Below are positions 34,390 to 45,500 of a stretch of 64,000 nt of DNA, one piece after another. Positions within the stretch are counted from its first letter, which is position 1. Each line of letters opens with the position of its first letter. The notes beneath the pieces were generated by a model. The model ran no database searches. It worked only from the letters and a program-made list of their open reading frames with translations, and had not been told where the DNA came from. Origin of the DNA: Pictodentalium vernedei (lineage: Eukaryota > Mollusca > Scaphopoda > Dentaliida > Dentaliidae); contig CM062291.1 of NCBI GenBank assembly GCA_031216915.1, forward strand, positions 35,840,484 through 35,904,483. Reading direction: 5' to 3'. Both the position numbers and the translations under genes were made by a program.

Positions 34390-34460
34390 AAAAAAAGAAA
34401 GGATGCGGCAGCCAAAAAGACGATGCGGGATGGCCTGAGAAACATATTTTAAACTTTTTT
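34390..34460 (-). mobile_element. MITE end fragment (GGCCTGAGAAACA)
   Basis: GATGCGGCAGCCAAAAAGAC...GCGGGATGGCCTGAGAAACA matches, in inverted orientation, the left end of the element at 25732. The rest of the copy is missing. Confidence 0.6.
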
Positions 34461-35164
34461 AGGCCTAAAGATTGAGTTTGAACTAGAATACAAGACACCA
34501 ACCACTGATGTCTTTCTGAGTTAATGTTCAATTCTATAAAACACACTAAAGATGCGCCCATTCTCACAAACAAAATACGTGAAAATTTGCAGAGTAATGG
34601 ATGTATTTATCTACTTTATACGTAAAAACAGCAACGTTTTATCTTTTATCGTTATTGAAAACTTGCCGTCAATAAAAAATCTTTTATCGTTACTGCAGTA
34701 AGAATAAAAGTCACGTGATATCGCAAGAATACAACGTTCACGCCCATCTCATCTGCATGACGTACTATTTCATTCAACACTTTGAATAACTAATTATCGC
34801 TGCCGCGGATCGAAACAAATAAAACGGGGCGTATTTATCGAAATGTATTGAATAAAAAAGAAGGCCATTAATTAAACTTACTGAATTGTAAAAATAAAAT
34901 TTGACGGAAAAGAGTAAAAATTAGTAACTTACACTTTTTCAAATGAGATTATTTCACCCTTCGAGACTTTAATTATCCTGACGTTTAAACGTCACTGGGA
35001 ATTCAGTTTCTTCAACATTTTTCAAAATGTGACGTCAAACGTCGGAAAGTACAAATAACCAGATATTTTCCACATTAGTGATTATCTGGTTGAAGGCTAG
35101 ATTATTTTTAGTGGTCTGCATTTGTTAATCAAAACTTGTTTTATTACGGGAGTGGGGGAGGTGG

Positions 35165-35345
35165 GGGTGTAGATAAAAGGGTTATATACACATGGTGTTT
35201 GTAAAAAATCTTTTATCGCGACTCGAGCATTTTCGGGGGCTACATAGCTACTCGTCGCTGCGCGACTCGTAGCTATATATGCCCCCGAAAACGCTCTCGT
35301 CGCGATAAAAGATTTTTTACAACCATGTGTATATAACCCATATTT
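35165..35345. repeat. Large palindrome (~170 bp)
   Basis: GGGTTATATACACATGGTGT ... AAAAAATCTTTTATCGCGAC ... TTTTCGGGGGC pairs with GCCCCCGAAAA...GTCGCGATAAAAGATTTTTT...ATGTGTATATAACCC; the centre is CGTCGCTGCGCGACTCG. ATCTTTTATCG motifs also lie singly at about 34637-34690. Confidence 0.75.
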
Positions 35346-36113
35346 ATTGTATATCTAGAGCCATGGAGTTTGCTTCTTTTGACAGTGATCTTCAAACTTT
35401 TCTCACCCGGGGTCGAACCATGGTCGGCCAAGCGCGTCCTTGGACTCAGGGGGCCCACTGCTGGGAGTCCACCAGCTGAGGATTGCAGTGAGGAATATGC
35501 GTTCTGAAACGTGCTGACCCCAGGCAGAATACTTCAAAGTTATTACATTTTATGTTAAAATTTCTACCGTTAGCATGCCTATGTATTATCTAACTATGGC
35601 CACATATTTTCCCGAATCTATTATTCATGGACATGTAAAAATCATCATCCACAATGCTACTATCAAATTAATCTAGAATTTCTTCCTTTTCACTGGAGGC
35701 CTCCAAACTATATTGTTGGACCTGTATATGGAGGTCTGTACTACCCGATTTAGTTGGGGGGAGGGGAGGGGGGGGGGGGCAAGCACAACCAGTTTGGTAT
35801 ATGCTATCCGTTAACTAAATAACAAGTTACGTCATGACTACTTCAGGCATATTTTATTTATCCACAAATAAATTTACAAGTCTTTTGAACTATAATCCTG
35901 ACTGACTAATATTCCAATTGCATCATCAAGGCATGATGATGTAGCTGAAAATTTTTTATCAGTCGGGACATGGAGTCATTAATAGGGAAAAATCAGGTTT
36001 ACACCACACCAATTGGTCATCTTTGCGACACTCTTGTTCCTGCATTTCAGAAAGGAAAGAAAGTACTCACAATCAAATTTAATGTTGGAACAAATGTTAA
36101 AAGATAGAGATAC

Positions 36114-36235
36114 CTTGAGAACTTTTCCAACTGGAACAGTTTTCACATCTTCTACAAACACAACATTCATTAATAACCAATTCTCTTCATCCTTCCTCTC
36201 AACTTCTTTAATAGGAGTAGGAGCTTTTTTCCTTT
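36114..36235 (-). CDS. UBR5: UBR5 internal exon
   Basis: A 122-base minus-strand exon with acceptor TTGTATGTTTAG and donor GTATCT. Its two leading bases (AA) complete a Lys codon from the exon at 39466-39599; the remaining 40 codons read RKKAPTPIKEVERKDEENWL and on through FVEDVKTVPVGKVLK. It ends in phase 0 and joins VDGAYAAV of the next exon, reproducing the VPVGxVLKVDGAYxAV order known in UBR5. The plus-strand open frame here is a shadow. Confidence 0.9.
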
Positions 36236-36350
36236 CTAAACATACAAAACACAAAAAATAAAATATTACACAAGTAAATTTTTTTTTTCAAGTGATGCTA
36301 GTGTACTGTAATTAATGATCGGTTAATTGTCCAGTTTCATTTGTTTTGTT

Positions 36351-36479
36351 TTGCCCCACCTGGGCAAATGGGATTATGTCTTGCTCAAGGACACAAGGCA
36401 GTTTCTGCTGGTAGAAATCAAACCTTTGACCTTTCAGTTTGAAGTTCAGTCCTATAACCACTGAGCCACCATGTTCCCT
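36351..36479 (-). mobile_element. Truncated tRNA-derived SINE
   Basis: On the minus strand: GGTGGCTCAGTGGTTATAGG (A box), AGGTTTGATTTCTACC (B box region), then TGTGTCCTTGAGCAAGACAT and CATTTGCCCAGGTGGGG. The conserved central block and tail are absent. Confidence 0.8.
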
Positions 36480-36770
36480 TAGTTTCCCACTACCTGTAAG
36501 GCAGACATAGCTACTGTAAGGTTCGATGACTGACCTTCAGAGTACATAAAAATGATATCAACTGAAAAGGAGCATAATAAGATAAAAACAAACTCCTGGA
36601 AAAACTATGTATCAAACATTCAACCTAACCATGAGAAATGTTCCTAAATGTAACATTGAGCATAATGCATGAAAATGAACATTATACTTTGCAGCAAAAA
36701 ACTATTCAATTATCAAGTTACATTGATTTTGCTGACAATTTTTTTTTTAAATTGAAAAAATAATATTTAA

Positions 36771-39077
36771 CAGTCCTTCGTGTAAATTTTACGGGTGCAA
36801 AAAAGTGCACTCGCAAATTGTGTTGCGAGTGCGATTTTGTGCAAATCACACTCGCAAAATTCCCCATAGTTTCACAACTATGCGTGTAATTGTTTGAGAC
36901 AGATGTGTTTAAACACAGCTACTGTACTCACCCGTGTCGAAGCCCATATTCGTGATTAAGCCCACGGTAAAGCTGAAGAATAGGGGACTTTTCCATTTAC
37001 GTAAAAACAATGCATTTTTCTCACCTTTTTTCTGTATTTTCGTATTACTAGTCATGTTTTCGATAAAATGACCGAAAGATATTCACTTTTTACTGGAAAT
37101 TATAACTGCTCAACAATTGTTTTTACCTGTGCAATTTGTGACATTCACATTCATCTTTCCTCCATGTTTTTGTGTTTTTCAGCGTCTGCTCTGTGTATTG
37201 TTTGTTTTTGGTACTCTTGTTTGTTCTGTTCCCGACATGGTCTAGGGTCAGTGTAGTGAGGGCTAGGGTTAGCTTACCGGTAAGCTAACCCTAACCCTCA
37301 CTACACTGACCCTAGACCTACAATCGCCAGCCAAAGAGAAAAAAAAAATTATGTAAACGCACACTTCAAAATGGCGATAATGCAGAAGAATTTCTGGCAC
37401 CGTAACATTGAAAGGGTTTAAATTATCTCAAATCTCAGTCAAAAGTGAATATATTTCAGTCATTTTTATCGAAAACATGACTAATAATAGGAAAATGTAG
37501 AAAAAAGGTGAGAAAAATGCGTTGTTTTTACATAAAAGGAAAAGTCCCCTATTCTTCAGCTTTACCAAGCCCACCCCTCGCTTTTTCAGATTTATGAACA
37601 GGGTGCTCTACTCGTGTCAAAGCCCCCCCCCCCCCCCCCCACCCACCCAAATTCAAATTGGACGAAAGTTGTTTGAGACATCAAATTCACAGGCATCAAA
37701 TGGAAAAACAGGTGACTTGTTACAACACTGTACTTACCAAATAGAACTGTAATACTGTATTATGTATATTTTTTGGAGTTGAGATTTTTGTGTTGTTAAT
37801 TCGTCTTTTGTGTAATACATTATGTCTGTGTTCAGTGTAATAAGTCTTTATTAAAAAATTATCCCAAGCAAAATTGACTTGTTTATTTTTTTGTTTACCT
37901 CGTTTTGGAAGCTGTCACTTGTTTTAAATGAGTGTGCAGGCTGCTGTCAATAGTTGTCTGAAACACGCCCTCAACATGTAGTTTTCACAGTGGTTGAACA
38001 TCATCACAAAGATACTGATTGAACACTGCCACTCTCGAGCGGTGCACAACTCATTGTGAAAGAACACTGCCACTTTCAAGCGTGCACAACTCAGTGTGAA
38101 AACGGGTGTTCAGAAATTAATGAGAAAGTGGTAATTAAAAATAAAAAATAATTACAACTCTGGTATTTGAGAATTATATAACAATTTAATCAGCGATATG
38201 ATGTATGACTTATTGGTTTAATAAAACATGCTCATTTATCATTTCATCATGCTCTGCAAAATGTGAAGTTATGACTTTCAGTGTAAAATCAATTTTTGAA
38301 TATTGCCAAGGGAGGCAACTATTTTGTTATTCATATTCCGCTGTGTAAATTTTATCTGATCTCCATATTATGATTTTTTTTTATTGATTTTGTGTGAAGC
38401 TCTATTTAGTTTATTCGTAGTAAATGTTCATATTTTAAAAAAAAACAGCTATTTTTAAACAGACTATGTTTGTCTGTTTTCAAAGGGGTGGTTTGCAGTG
38501 TTGATTGACATACTTAACTTACGTCCATTTCTAGCTTCAAGAGTAACCTGTACAAAAAATGAAAACAACACCGCATGGTTTTCTGTTTGTTTTATTCATT
38601 AAATTGAGAATTAAAACCCCAAATCTGAAAGTGAAACGATAATTATGAGAATTTTTAAAGCAAATTCTGATTAAATTAGCATTGTACAATCGGTTTCGTT
38701 TACTGGATGAATGGGGATGTATAATGACATGCGCAGTGAATAAAGGAAACTGGAAATGTTTCAGTTTTCACTGACAATATCGATTCGGACCTCTGCGGAG
38801 CGGATGGTGATATGAAGGTGGAGGGGGGGGGGGGGGGGGGGTGTGGTGGGGGAAGGGCATATAACAGCTGTTTAAATTTTGTTTTACCATTAACCAATGG
38901 ACAATAACAAAATAGATGTCCATTCTGACTTGAAGCGTGGCAATGCTTGTGAGTTGAGTGCAATTTAAGTGAAGTTGAACTGTTTGATGACAGGCGCGAT
39001 TTTTTGCACTCGTCTTTTTTAAATTACGGGCGCTTGCGAGCGCGAGCGCAATAGCGCCCGTCTCACGCAAAGGACTG
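36771..39077. mobile_element. 2.3-kb TIR element with ATTTAA target duplication
   Basis: Starts CAGTCCTTCGTG and ends CACGCAAAGGACTG, short inverted ends, flanked on both sides by ATTTAA (36765-36770 and 39078-39083). Next to each end are repeats of the form GGGTGCAAAAAAGTGCACTC and GCGCTTGCGAGCGCGAGCGC. No protein-coding region is visible, so it is non-autonomous; superfamily not assigned. It carries a nested fold-back element at 36966-37566 and C/G runs at 37622-37640 and 38820-38840. Confidence 0.7.
36966..37566. mobile_element. Nested fold-back element with ~135-bp arms
   Basis: GGTAAAGCTGAAGAATAGGG... (36966) pairs with ...CCCTATTCTTCAGCTTTACC (ending 37566). Arms include TCATGTTTTCGATAAAATGA and its counterpart. 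In the middle (about 37240-37318) is a separate perfect palindrome around GGTTAGCTTACCGGTAAGCT. Confidence 0.8.
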
Positions 39078-39200
39078 ATTTAAAATAAGCTTTGAGATCA
39101 TCTGTGTTGGGCAAACGGTTAACAGTTAAAAAATCGAACAGAAGGTATGATAAATGATTATTGTGTTTGAAAGTTACATTCAATTAAAAGATAATCAATT

Positions 39201-39441
39201 AACCCTTTACCCAACGAAACGGCCGCATCTGCCTGCGTAATATGCAAATTCAGCAGCTGAAAAAATATTATTTTTTGAAAAATTTCAACAAAACCATATC
39301 ATGTGACCCCTCTTTGGGACGAGCGCGTTCCAAAGAGGGGTCACATGATACAGTTTTGTTGAATTTTTTTTTTTCTAAAATTTAAAAAAATGATTTTTAA
39401 AATAATAAATTTTGAAATCGTCTGCATTGGGTAAAGGGTTG
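39201..39441. mobile_element. TTAACCC fold-back element, simplest copy
   Basis: TTAACCCTTTACCCAACG ... CGTCTGCATTGGGTAAAGGG ends enclose a hairpin TCATGTGACCCCTCTTTGGG/TCCAAAGAGGGGTCACATGA. It ends 25 bases from the donor of the next UBR5 exon and serves as the uninterrupted reference for 46268-48312. Confidence 0.8.
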
Positions 39442-39465
39442 AGTGGGTTCCAACTTTATACTTAC

Positions 39466-39599
39466 TCAGAGTAGCTGGACTAACAATGGATGCTGAACTG
39501 TGTTCACTACATGTTGATGATGCTGGAGATGGAGGAGGTGGCATATCTTCCTTGATCTCCCTTGACTTTGAATCCTGTTTGTTCTCTTGTTTAGGTTCA
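39466..39599 (-). CDS. UBR5: UBR5 internal exon
   Basis: A 134-base minus-strand exon, acceptor TTTCTTATAG and donor GTAAGTATAAAG. One leading base completes Ser from the exon at 52163-52305, then EPKQENKQDSKSREIKEDMP through SIVSPATL, and one trailing base. This acidic and Pro-rich linker with MPPPPSPAS is characteristic of UBR5 and is probably a loop between propeller strands. A TTAACCC fold-back element lies 25 bases past the donor. Confidence 0.9.
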
Positions 39600-39763
39600 C
39601 TATAAGAAAAGAAAATTTTTCCCATAGCATTTGATATTTTTATACCACTCACACTGACACAACACACTTTTCTCCATCCACACCACTGACATGGAAAAGT
39701 AGTTTCCAAATGTCAGAGACCAGGAAAGACAAAAATTTAACTGAACCTTTTTTAACAGTTTAC

Positions 39764-39850
39764 CCTACCCCCCCCCCCCCCCCCAAACCCCGATATCTTC
39801 TCCCATCCTGCACCCCCCCCCCCCCCCCCCCAAAAAAAAAAAAAAAAAAA
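39764..39850. repeat. C-run and A-run low complexity
   Basis: Two C tracts separated by a short spacer, then a run of about 21 A. Such runs recur at 37622, 38822, 52697, 52749 and 61551 and may be unreliable in length. Confidence 0.85.
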
Positions 39851-40044
39851 ATTTCTTTTTCAGAAAATCACAAATTTATTTTCAGAATTTGATATTGCAG
39901 CTGTTTGTGATATCAGAAATCAGTAAGTGCACAATCAGAAATTTGTTTGTCAAGTTTAGAGATGGTGCACACTGGATATGTGCTTCAAACACAATCCAAA
40001 ACTTATTTAGTTTCGCTTGAAACCCCATAAAAAGGCCATGTAAG

Positions 40045-40365
40045 GCCCCACAAAGAAGATCATTTGTGTCTCAGGCCATTCTTTGTAAAATTGCATGAGG
40101 GCATGAGATTTTTTTCTTTATTTTTTATTTTTATAATTATTTCTTTGCCATCAAAAGTTCATATTCTTAGTTTGTTTTTATGTATTAGGCCTCATAATCT
40201 ACATAATAGCATGAGTGGTGGTGTATTTTGTTCCTTGAGTGCAACAAGGCTTTGCTAAAGCACTGCAAAGCCTTGCTGCACTCAAGTGACAAATTTATCA
40301 ATATTATGAACTTGGGTAAAATATCAGACATAAACCATTTAATTTTTATTTTTTATCCCCACATG
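40045..40365 (-). mobile_element. Second copy of the 25732 MITE (inverted)
   Basis: TTGTGTCTCAGGCCATTCTT...GCCATCAAAAGTTCATATTC...GAGTGCAACAAGGCTTTG hairpin and GGTAAAATATC...AACCATTTAATTTTTATTTT parallel 25732-26092 read in reverse. Its ends are degraded. Confidence 0.65.
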
Positions 40366-40380
40366 TAAAAAAAAAAAAAA

Positions 40381-42678
40381 ACGGGGATATTGTGGTGATC
40401 TCCCTCCGTCCTGTCCATACGTCATATCACCAAGACTATGTAATTTGAAACATTTATACTATGCTAAGGTGTTCAGGTAGCATCTGTAGATATGCATAAA
40501 GGTTTCGGAATTTTGATTTGGCCCCGTTTGGGCCCATAGCACCACTCTGTTGTCATTGTTAGAAAATCAGTTTACAGTGGAAGGCTCCATGGGTTTTAAT
40601 TCGAAACGTTTAAAATGTGTTAATTTGTTCCAGTAGGATCTCCAGATGTGCATAAAGGTTTTGGATTTTTTATTCAGCCTCGTGGGGCACCCGTAGTGCC
40701 ACTTTTGTCGTTAGAGAATCGGTTTGTGGTGAAAGGCTCCTAGGGGTTTTAATTTGAAACATTGAAAGTCTGTTAGTTTGTTCCAGTAGGGTCTTTAGAT
40801 GTGCATAAAGGATTGGGATTTTTGATTCAGCCCTGTGGGGCACTTGTAGCGCCACTTTTATCGTTAGAGAATCGATTTGTGGCAAAAGCCTCCTGGGGGT
40901 TTTACTTCGAAATGCGGAAAGTGTGCTCATATGTTCCAGTATGGTCTCCAGATATGTATAACAGTTTCAGATTTTTTATTCGGCCCTGTGTGGCAACTGC
41001 AGCACCACTTGTGTCATTAGAGAATCAGTTTCCGGTGGAAGGCTCCTAGGGGTTTCAATTTGAAACATTGAAAGTGTGTTAATATGTTTCAGTGGGGTCT
41101 CTAGATGAGCATAAACATTTTGGATTTTTGATTCGTCCCTATGGGGCACCTGTAGCACCACTTTTGTCGTTAGAGAATTTGGTTGGGGCCAAAAGCTCTT
41201 AGGGGTTTTAATTTGAAATGTTAAAAGTGTGTTCCTACATTCTAGTGGGAGGTCTAGAAGTGCATAAAGGTTTGTGATTTTTAATTTGGACCCAAGTGGT
41301 GCCCGTAGTGCCATTTTTGTCATTAGAGAATCAGTTTTCAGGCAAAAGCTCCTAGGTGTTAAAATTCAAAATGTTGAAAGTGTGTTCATATGTACCGGTA
41401 GGATCTCTAGATGTGCATAAAGGTTTCAGAATTTTGATTTGGCCCTATGTGGCACACATAGTGCTAGTTTTGTCATAAGAGAATCGGTTTCCGGTTAAAG
41501 GCTCTTAGGGGTTTTAAATCAAAATGCTTAAAGCGTGTTCATATGTTCAGGTAGGGTCTCTAGATTTGCATAAAGGTTTCAGATTTTTGATTTGGCCCTA
41601 TGTGGCACCCACAGTGTTACTTCTGTCATTAGAGAATCGGTTTCCGGTTAAAGACCCCTAAGAATTTTAATCTGAAATGTTAAAAGTGTGTTCATATGTT
41701 TCAGTAGGGATATGCATAAAGGTTTCAGATTTTTGATTCGGCTCTGTGGGGCATCCATAGCTCCACTTTTGTCGTTAAGAGAATCTGTTTGTGGCAAAAG
41801 GCTCCTCGGGGTTTTAATTCAAAATGTTGAAAGTGTGTTCATATGTTCCAGTAGGAAATCGTTTTGTTATTTGAGAATCTATTTCCGGTGAAAGCTCCTG
41901 GTTGTTTTAATTTGAAATGCTGAAAGTGTGTTCATATGTTCAGGTAGGGTCTCTAGATGTGCATAAAGGTTCCAGATTTTTTATTCGGCCCTACGTGGTG
42001 CCCATAGCGCCACTTTTGTCATTAGAGAATCAGTTTCCAGCAAAAGGCTCCCAGGAGTTTAAAATCAAAATGCTTAAAGAGTTTTCATATGTTGAGGTAA
42101 GGTCTCTTGATGTGCATAAGGGTTTTGAAGTTTTTATCCAACGCCATATGGCTCCTGTCGTGCACTTCTGTCATTAGACAATCGGCTTGTGGCAAAAGGC
42201 TCCAAGGGAATTTAATATGAAATGTTGAAGGGGTATTCATATATTCAATTAGGGTCTCTAGATGTGCTCAACTGGCAGAGTGCTGGAAACCCATATTTGG
42301 GCTTTATTCTGAAGTGCAGGTGCTGCAACTTAATGGCTTCATATTCTATGGATGTACGTCATATTATTTATGAATTGAAATTATTTAGTCTGTGAGGATT
42401 TGCCTTGTTACAATTTATAGGAGAGTGCCACTAGGCACTCTCCCATAAATTGTAACAAGGCAGACGTGGACAAATTTGGATGACCAAAAATAATTTAGCA
42501 CTCTACCAGTTAAAGGTTTCATTTTGATTTGGCACCATGTGGCACTCATAGCAACACATTTGTCATTAGAGAATCAGTTTCCTGCAAAAAGGCTCCTAAG
42601 GGGGTTAATTTAAAACATTGAAAGTGTGTTCATATGTTCAGGTAGGGTCTGTAGATGTGTGTAAAGGTTTCAAATTTT
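40381..42678 (+). mobile_element. Tandem-core element, family D (12 or more units)
   Basis: Begins ACGGGGATATTGTGGTGATC after an A run. Units of about 153 bases marked by GTGCATAAAGGTTTCAG-like phrases near 40493, 40646, 40800, 40955, 41105, 41260, 41413, 41566, 41711, 41958 and 42111, each with TCATTAGAGAATCGGTTTCC and GTGTGTTCATATGTTC. No clear tail hairpin was found. The array is interrupted by a MITE at 42270-42511. Several open frames through it are repeat by-products. Confidence 0.75.
42270..42511. mobile_element. MITE inserted in family D array
   Basis: Ends AACTGGCAGAGTGCT and AGCACTCTACCAGTT differ by one base as inverted repeats. The array phrase GATGTGC before it and AAAGGTTTC after it restore the normal unit when the element is skipped. 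Internal palindrome CCTTGTTACAATTTATAGGA... at 42405-42464 has the stem GAGAGTGCC/GGCACTCTC shared with 18858-18923. Confidence 0.8.
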
Positions 42679-42747
42679 ATATAATATCTTTTCATTTGCC
42701 TGATTCAAGCATTAACCAATGATCAAGAATGCAAATGCGGGGATATA

Positions 42748-43000
42748 CACAAATGACACCATCTAGTTTATAAAACAAGAGTATGTGGCAACCACCTGTC
42801 CAGTCACTGAAGGGTTAAGCAAAACAAAAAAGACTTTGATTGTGTTTGTTTGAAATTGAGAGAAAAATTTCTCCCCAGTGTATACCAATCTCCAATTTCA
42901 CATTGGATACTTGGTTTCTAATATCACAAAAAGTTCCCATATCTAATTTCTGTAAGAAAAAAAAAATTCTTAAAGAGGGTGGGGAAGGAGGGGGATATAT
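42748..43000 (+). repeat. Direct duplication, left copy
   Basis: AAATGACACCATCTAGTTTA ... GAAATTGAGAGAAAAATTTC ... TTCTTAAAGAGGGTGGGGAA is repeated at about 43600-43865. The solo DIRS end unit lies between the copies. Confidence 0.8.
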
Positions 43001-43002
43001 AA

Positions 43003-43396
43003 ATTTTATAGTAAATTTCCTTTCTTATTATACCTACTACAATTGTTTACTACAGGCTTGCACTACAGTGGAAGACCCTAACTCGGATAAAATACTCTCT
43101 ATTTTAATCTTTCCAATGAGATTTGGGAAAGAAAAGTGGTGGAAAAACACCAGGAAAAAATAAGCCAAAACTGGGCTGAGCACCATCGGCGCACTCCCAG
43201 TATGGGATGCTCTTCCCTTAGTACAAATCCATGACTTCCGTTATCCAATGCAAAGTGCATCAATATTTTGTCATTCTTTTGATTCCACCAGCACAGGAGT
43301 AATGTGATCCGCGGGGAGGAAGGATTCTTACCCGAATAAGAAGACGAGAGGGCCTCCATGTAAACAATTGTGGTGGGTATAATAAGAAAGGAAATT
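43003..43396. mobile_element. Solo DIRS family 2 end unit
   Basis: Corresponds to about 11661-12061 of the full DIRS element: left terminal repeat plus the first half of the internal complementary region, and nothing else. It begins TAAATTTTATAGTAAATTTC and ends GGGTATAATAAGAAAGGAAA, which are inverted, so it has the form of a 394-bp TIR element. It differs from the full element at many positions, so is not a recent excision product of it. Confidence 0.85.
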
Positions 43397-43599
43397 TGAT
43401 TCAAAACAAAATAAAAACTAAAATAAAGAGAAATTTAGTAAGAAATTTGAATTTCATGAACAGCGAAAGTTGTTCTGAATACAGTAAAATAAATTTCCAT
43501 ACTTTTTCCATACCATTTACAAAATAACATCATTTTCCATACTTTTTCCAGACTTCCAGACTCACGTATGAACCCAGGGTGATATACTAGTGCGCTTTT

Positions 43600-43880
43600 T
43601 CACATAAATGACACCATCTAGTTTATAAAACGAGAGCATGTGGCAGCCAACTGTCCGGGCACTGAAGGGTTAAGCAAAACAAAAAAAGACTTTGTGTTTG
43701 TTTGAAATTGAGAGAAAAATTTCTCCCCAGTGTATACCCATCTCCAATTTCTCATTGGATACTTGATTTCTAATATCACAAAAAGTTCCCATATCCAATT
43801 TCTGTTAGAAAATGATGATTTTCTAAAAACAAAAAACCAAAAAATTCTTAAAGAGGGTGGGGAAGGGGGAGATATTGTGG
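43600..43880 (+). repeat. Direct duplication, right copy
   Basis: Second copy of 42748-43000, with a small insertion near 43815 (GATGATTTTCTAAAAAC) and continuing into GGGGGAGATATTGTGGGGG. Confidence 0.8.
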
Positions 43881-43962
43881 GGGTAAAGATAAACTAGTTT
43901 ACTTCCCTCACAGGAAGAGGGGGAGGGGGAGGAGTTTCGTGAACTGCCAGAATGGTACAGGT

Positions 43963-44432
43963 TAGCACTGAAATGGTCAACCGGATAACTGGTTTGAAAC
44001 CTGTTACTTGCCTAACCGATTAAAAAAATGTCAACCGGTTATCCAAAATATCGATAGTGATCGTTATTCCACGGTTAAAACATAGTAAATCTGCCGCTTC
44101 ACCTTTGGGATGATTACACCTTGAAGCAGCGCTGTATATATTGAGAAATAATCGACTTTGGCATTCAAGACTTCGTTAATGATCGGCAATTTCCGTGAGT
44201 TCTGAGTAACCGCAGAAACTATTCCGTAGTATGTATACAAATGAATGTCGTCGAGTACTCGACAACGTTCGTTTGTATACACACTATGGAATAGTTTCTG
44301 TGAATACTGCTTTCCAATTCCTATAGTTTTGATCACAGATTCGATGAAATGATGGCAACGGTTAACCGGATATTATCCGGTTGTAGCTCTCGGTCAGTCA
44401 GTTGTGACAATGAGCCAACCGTTTCAGCCCTA
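43963..44432. mobile_element. Non-autonomous hAT element with 8-bp TSD
   Basis: Ends TAGCACTGAAATGGTCAACC and ...CCAACCGTTTCAGCCCTA are imperfect inverted repeats, flanked exactly by GTACAGGT at 43955-43962 and 44433-44440. An 8-base target duplication with TAG(G/C)(G/A)CTGAAA ends is typical of hAT transposons. 470 bases, no coding capacity; an internal palindrome (ACTATTCCGTAGTATGTATA...) centred near 44262 fills the middle. Confidence 0.88.
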
Positions 44433-44935
44433 GTACAGGTTCACCTGGGTGTTGTGTAGTGATACAAGGTTGGTTTTGAAAATTACAAATGCCCTCACCA
44501 TCTTTGAAAATACTAGACCTTTGCGATAGTTTGTATACTTTGTGCTCTATGAGTCAGAAATGATAGGTTTGGAACAGAAAACTACGATTGGAAAATGTGA
44601 TGGGTACCACAAGAAAACAGGCCGGAAATACTCTTATGCCACCGAGATTTCCTGTGCAACCTAAGATAGTGCAATTATAATAACAATAATAACAATGTGA
44701 TCATAATTTCCCCTTTCAGTTGACACTTGGTGCAATTCTCGCCTATACTACTGCTTTCTGTGAACAGTACAGCATCAATCAAAATTGACTTCCAAGTAGA
44801 TTCAATATCTTCTACTTTTTATAAGCAGTATATACTACAGAATAAAGTCATGTAAGAAGAATATATGGCAGAATTATGTAAAACTCACTCCAATGTACAT
44901 TCATTATCCTCCATTTTTTATGAGCTGTTCAAACC

Positions 44936-45500
44936 TCAGAATAAACAAGAGCTATTGCTGAAGGCAATTTATACCCCCACTGCAGTGCTGGACTGATGAA
45001 GCATAAATGAACAAGTAATAAAAAAAAAAAAAAATAATCTGACAACACCAACTTAGATGTGAGTCTTCCATGGAAGACGTGTGTCGCCTGGCGTTTCAGA
45101 CAGAATTGTAAGTGGAAAAGGGGCATAACTCTGGAAAAAATACAGCGGATCAAAAAATAAAATAGGAGGTGCACAATGCCATGATGTGATAAAGAATCAC
45201 TGAAAGTTTCATCAAAATCCATTCATAGGTTAAAGAGGAGTGGCGGATAAGAGAAGCCTGGCGTTTCAGACAGAATTCTATGTGGAAAAGGGGCGTAACT
45301 CTGGAAAAAATACAGCGGATCAAAAAATAAAATAGGAGGTGCACAATGCCATGATGTGATAAAGAATCACTGAAAGTTTCATCAAAATCCATTCATAGGT
45401 TAAAGAGGAGTGGCGGATAAGAGAAAGTGTGATGCAGACGACGCAAGGCGACAAAAGTAATCCCTATATGTCGCTCCCCACTTCATGGGGCAGCAACATA
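44936..45500 (+). mobile_element. Tandem-core element, family F (two 170-bp units)
   Basis: Head AACAAGAGCTATTGCTGAAG with hairpin ATTGC/GCAAT; two nearly identical 170-base units (CTGGCGTTTCAGACAGAATT ... GTTAAAGAGGAGTGGCGGAT); tail hairpin GCTCCCCACTTCATGGGGCA followed by GCAACATAAAA. The near identity of the units implies recent unit duplication or conversion. Confidence 0.75.

Noticed and set aside
36013..36261. 82-residue plus-strand protein
   Set aside because: Antisense shadow of the UBR5 exon at 36114-36235.
37240..37318. Telomere-like CCCTAACCCT tract
   Set aside because: Only two near-repeats inside a palindrome; no array, so no evidence for an interstitial telomere.
45150..45392. 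Paired minus-strand frames with identical MDFDETFSDSL starts
   Set aside because: They arise from the duplicated 170-bp unit of family F.
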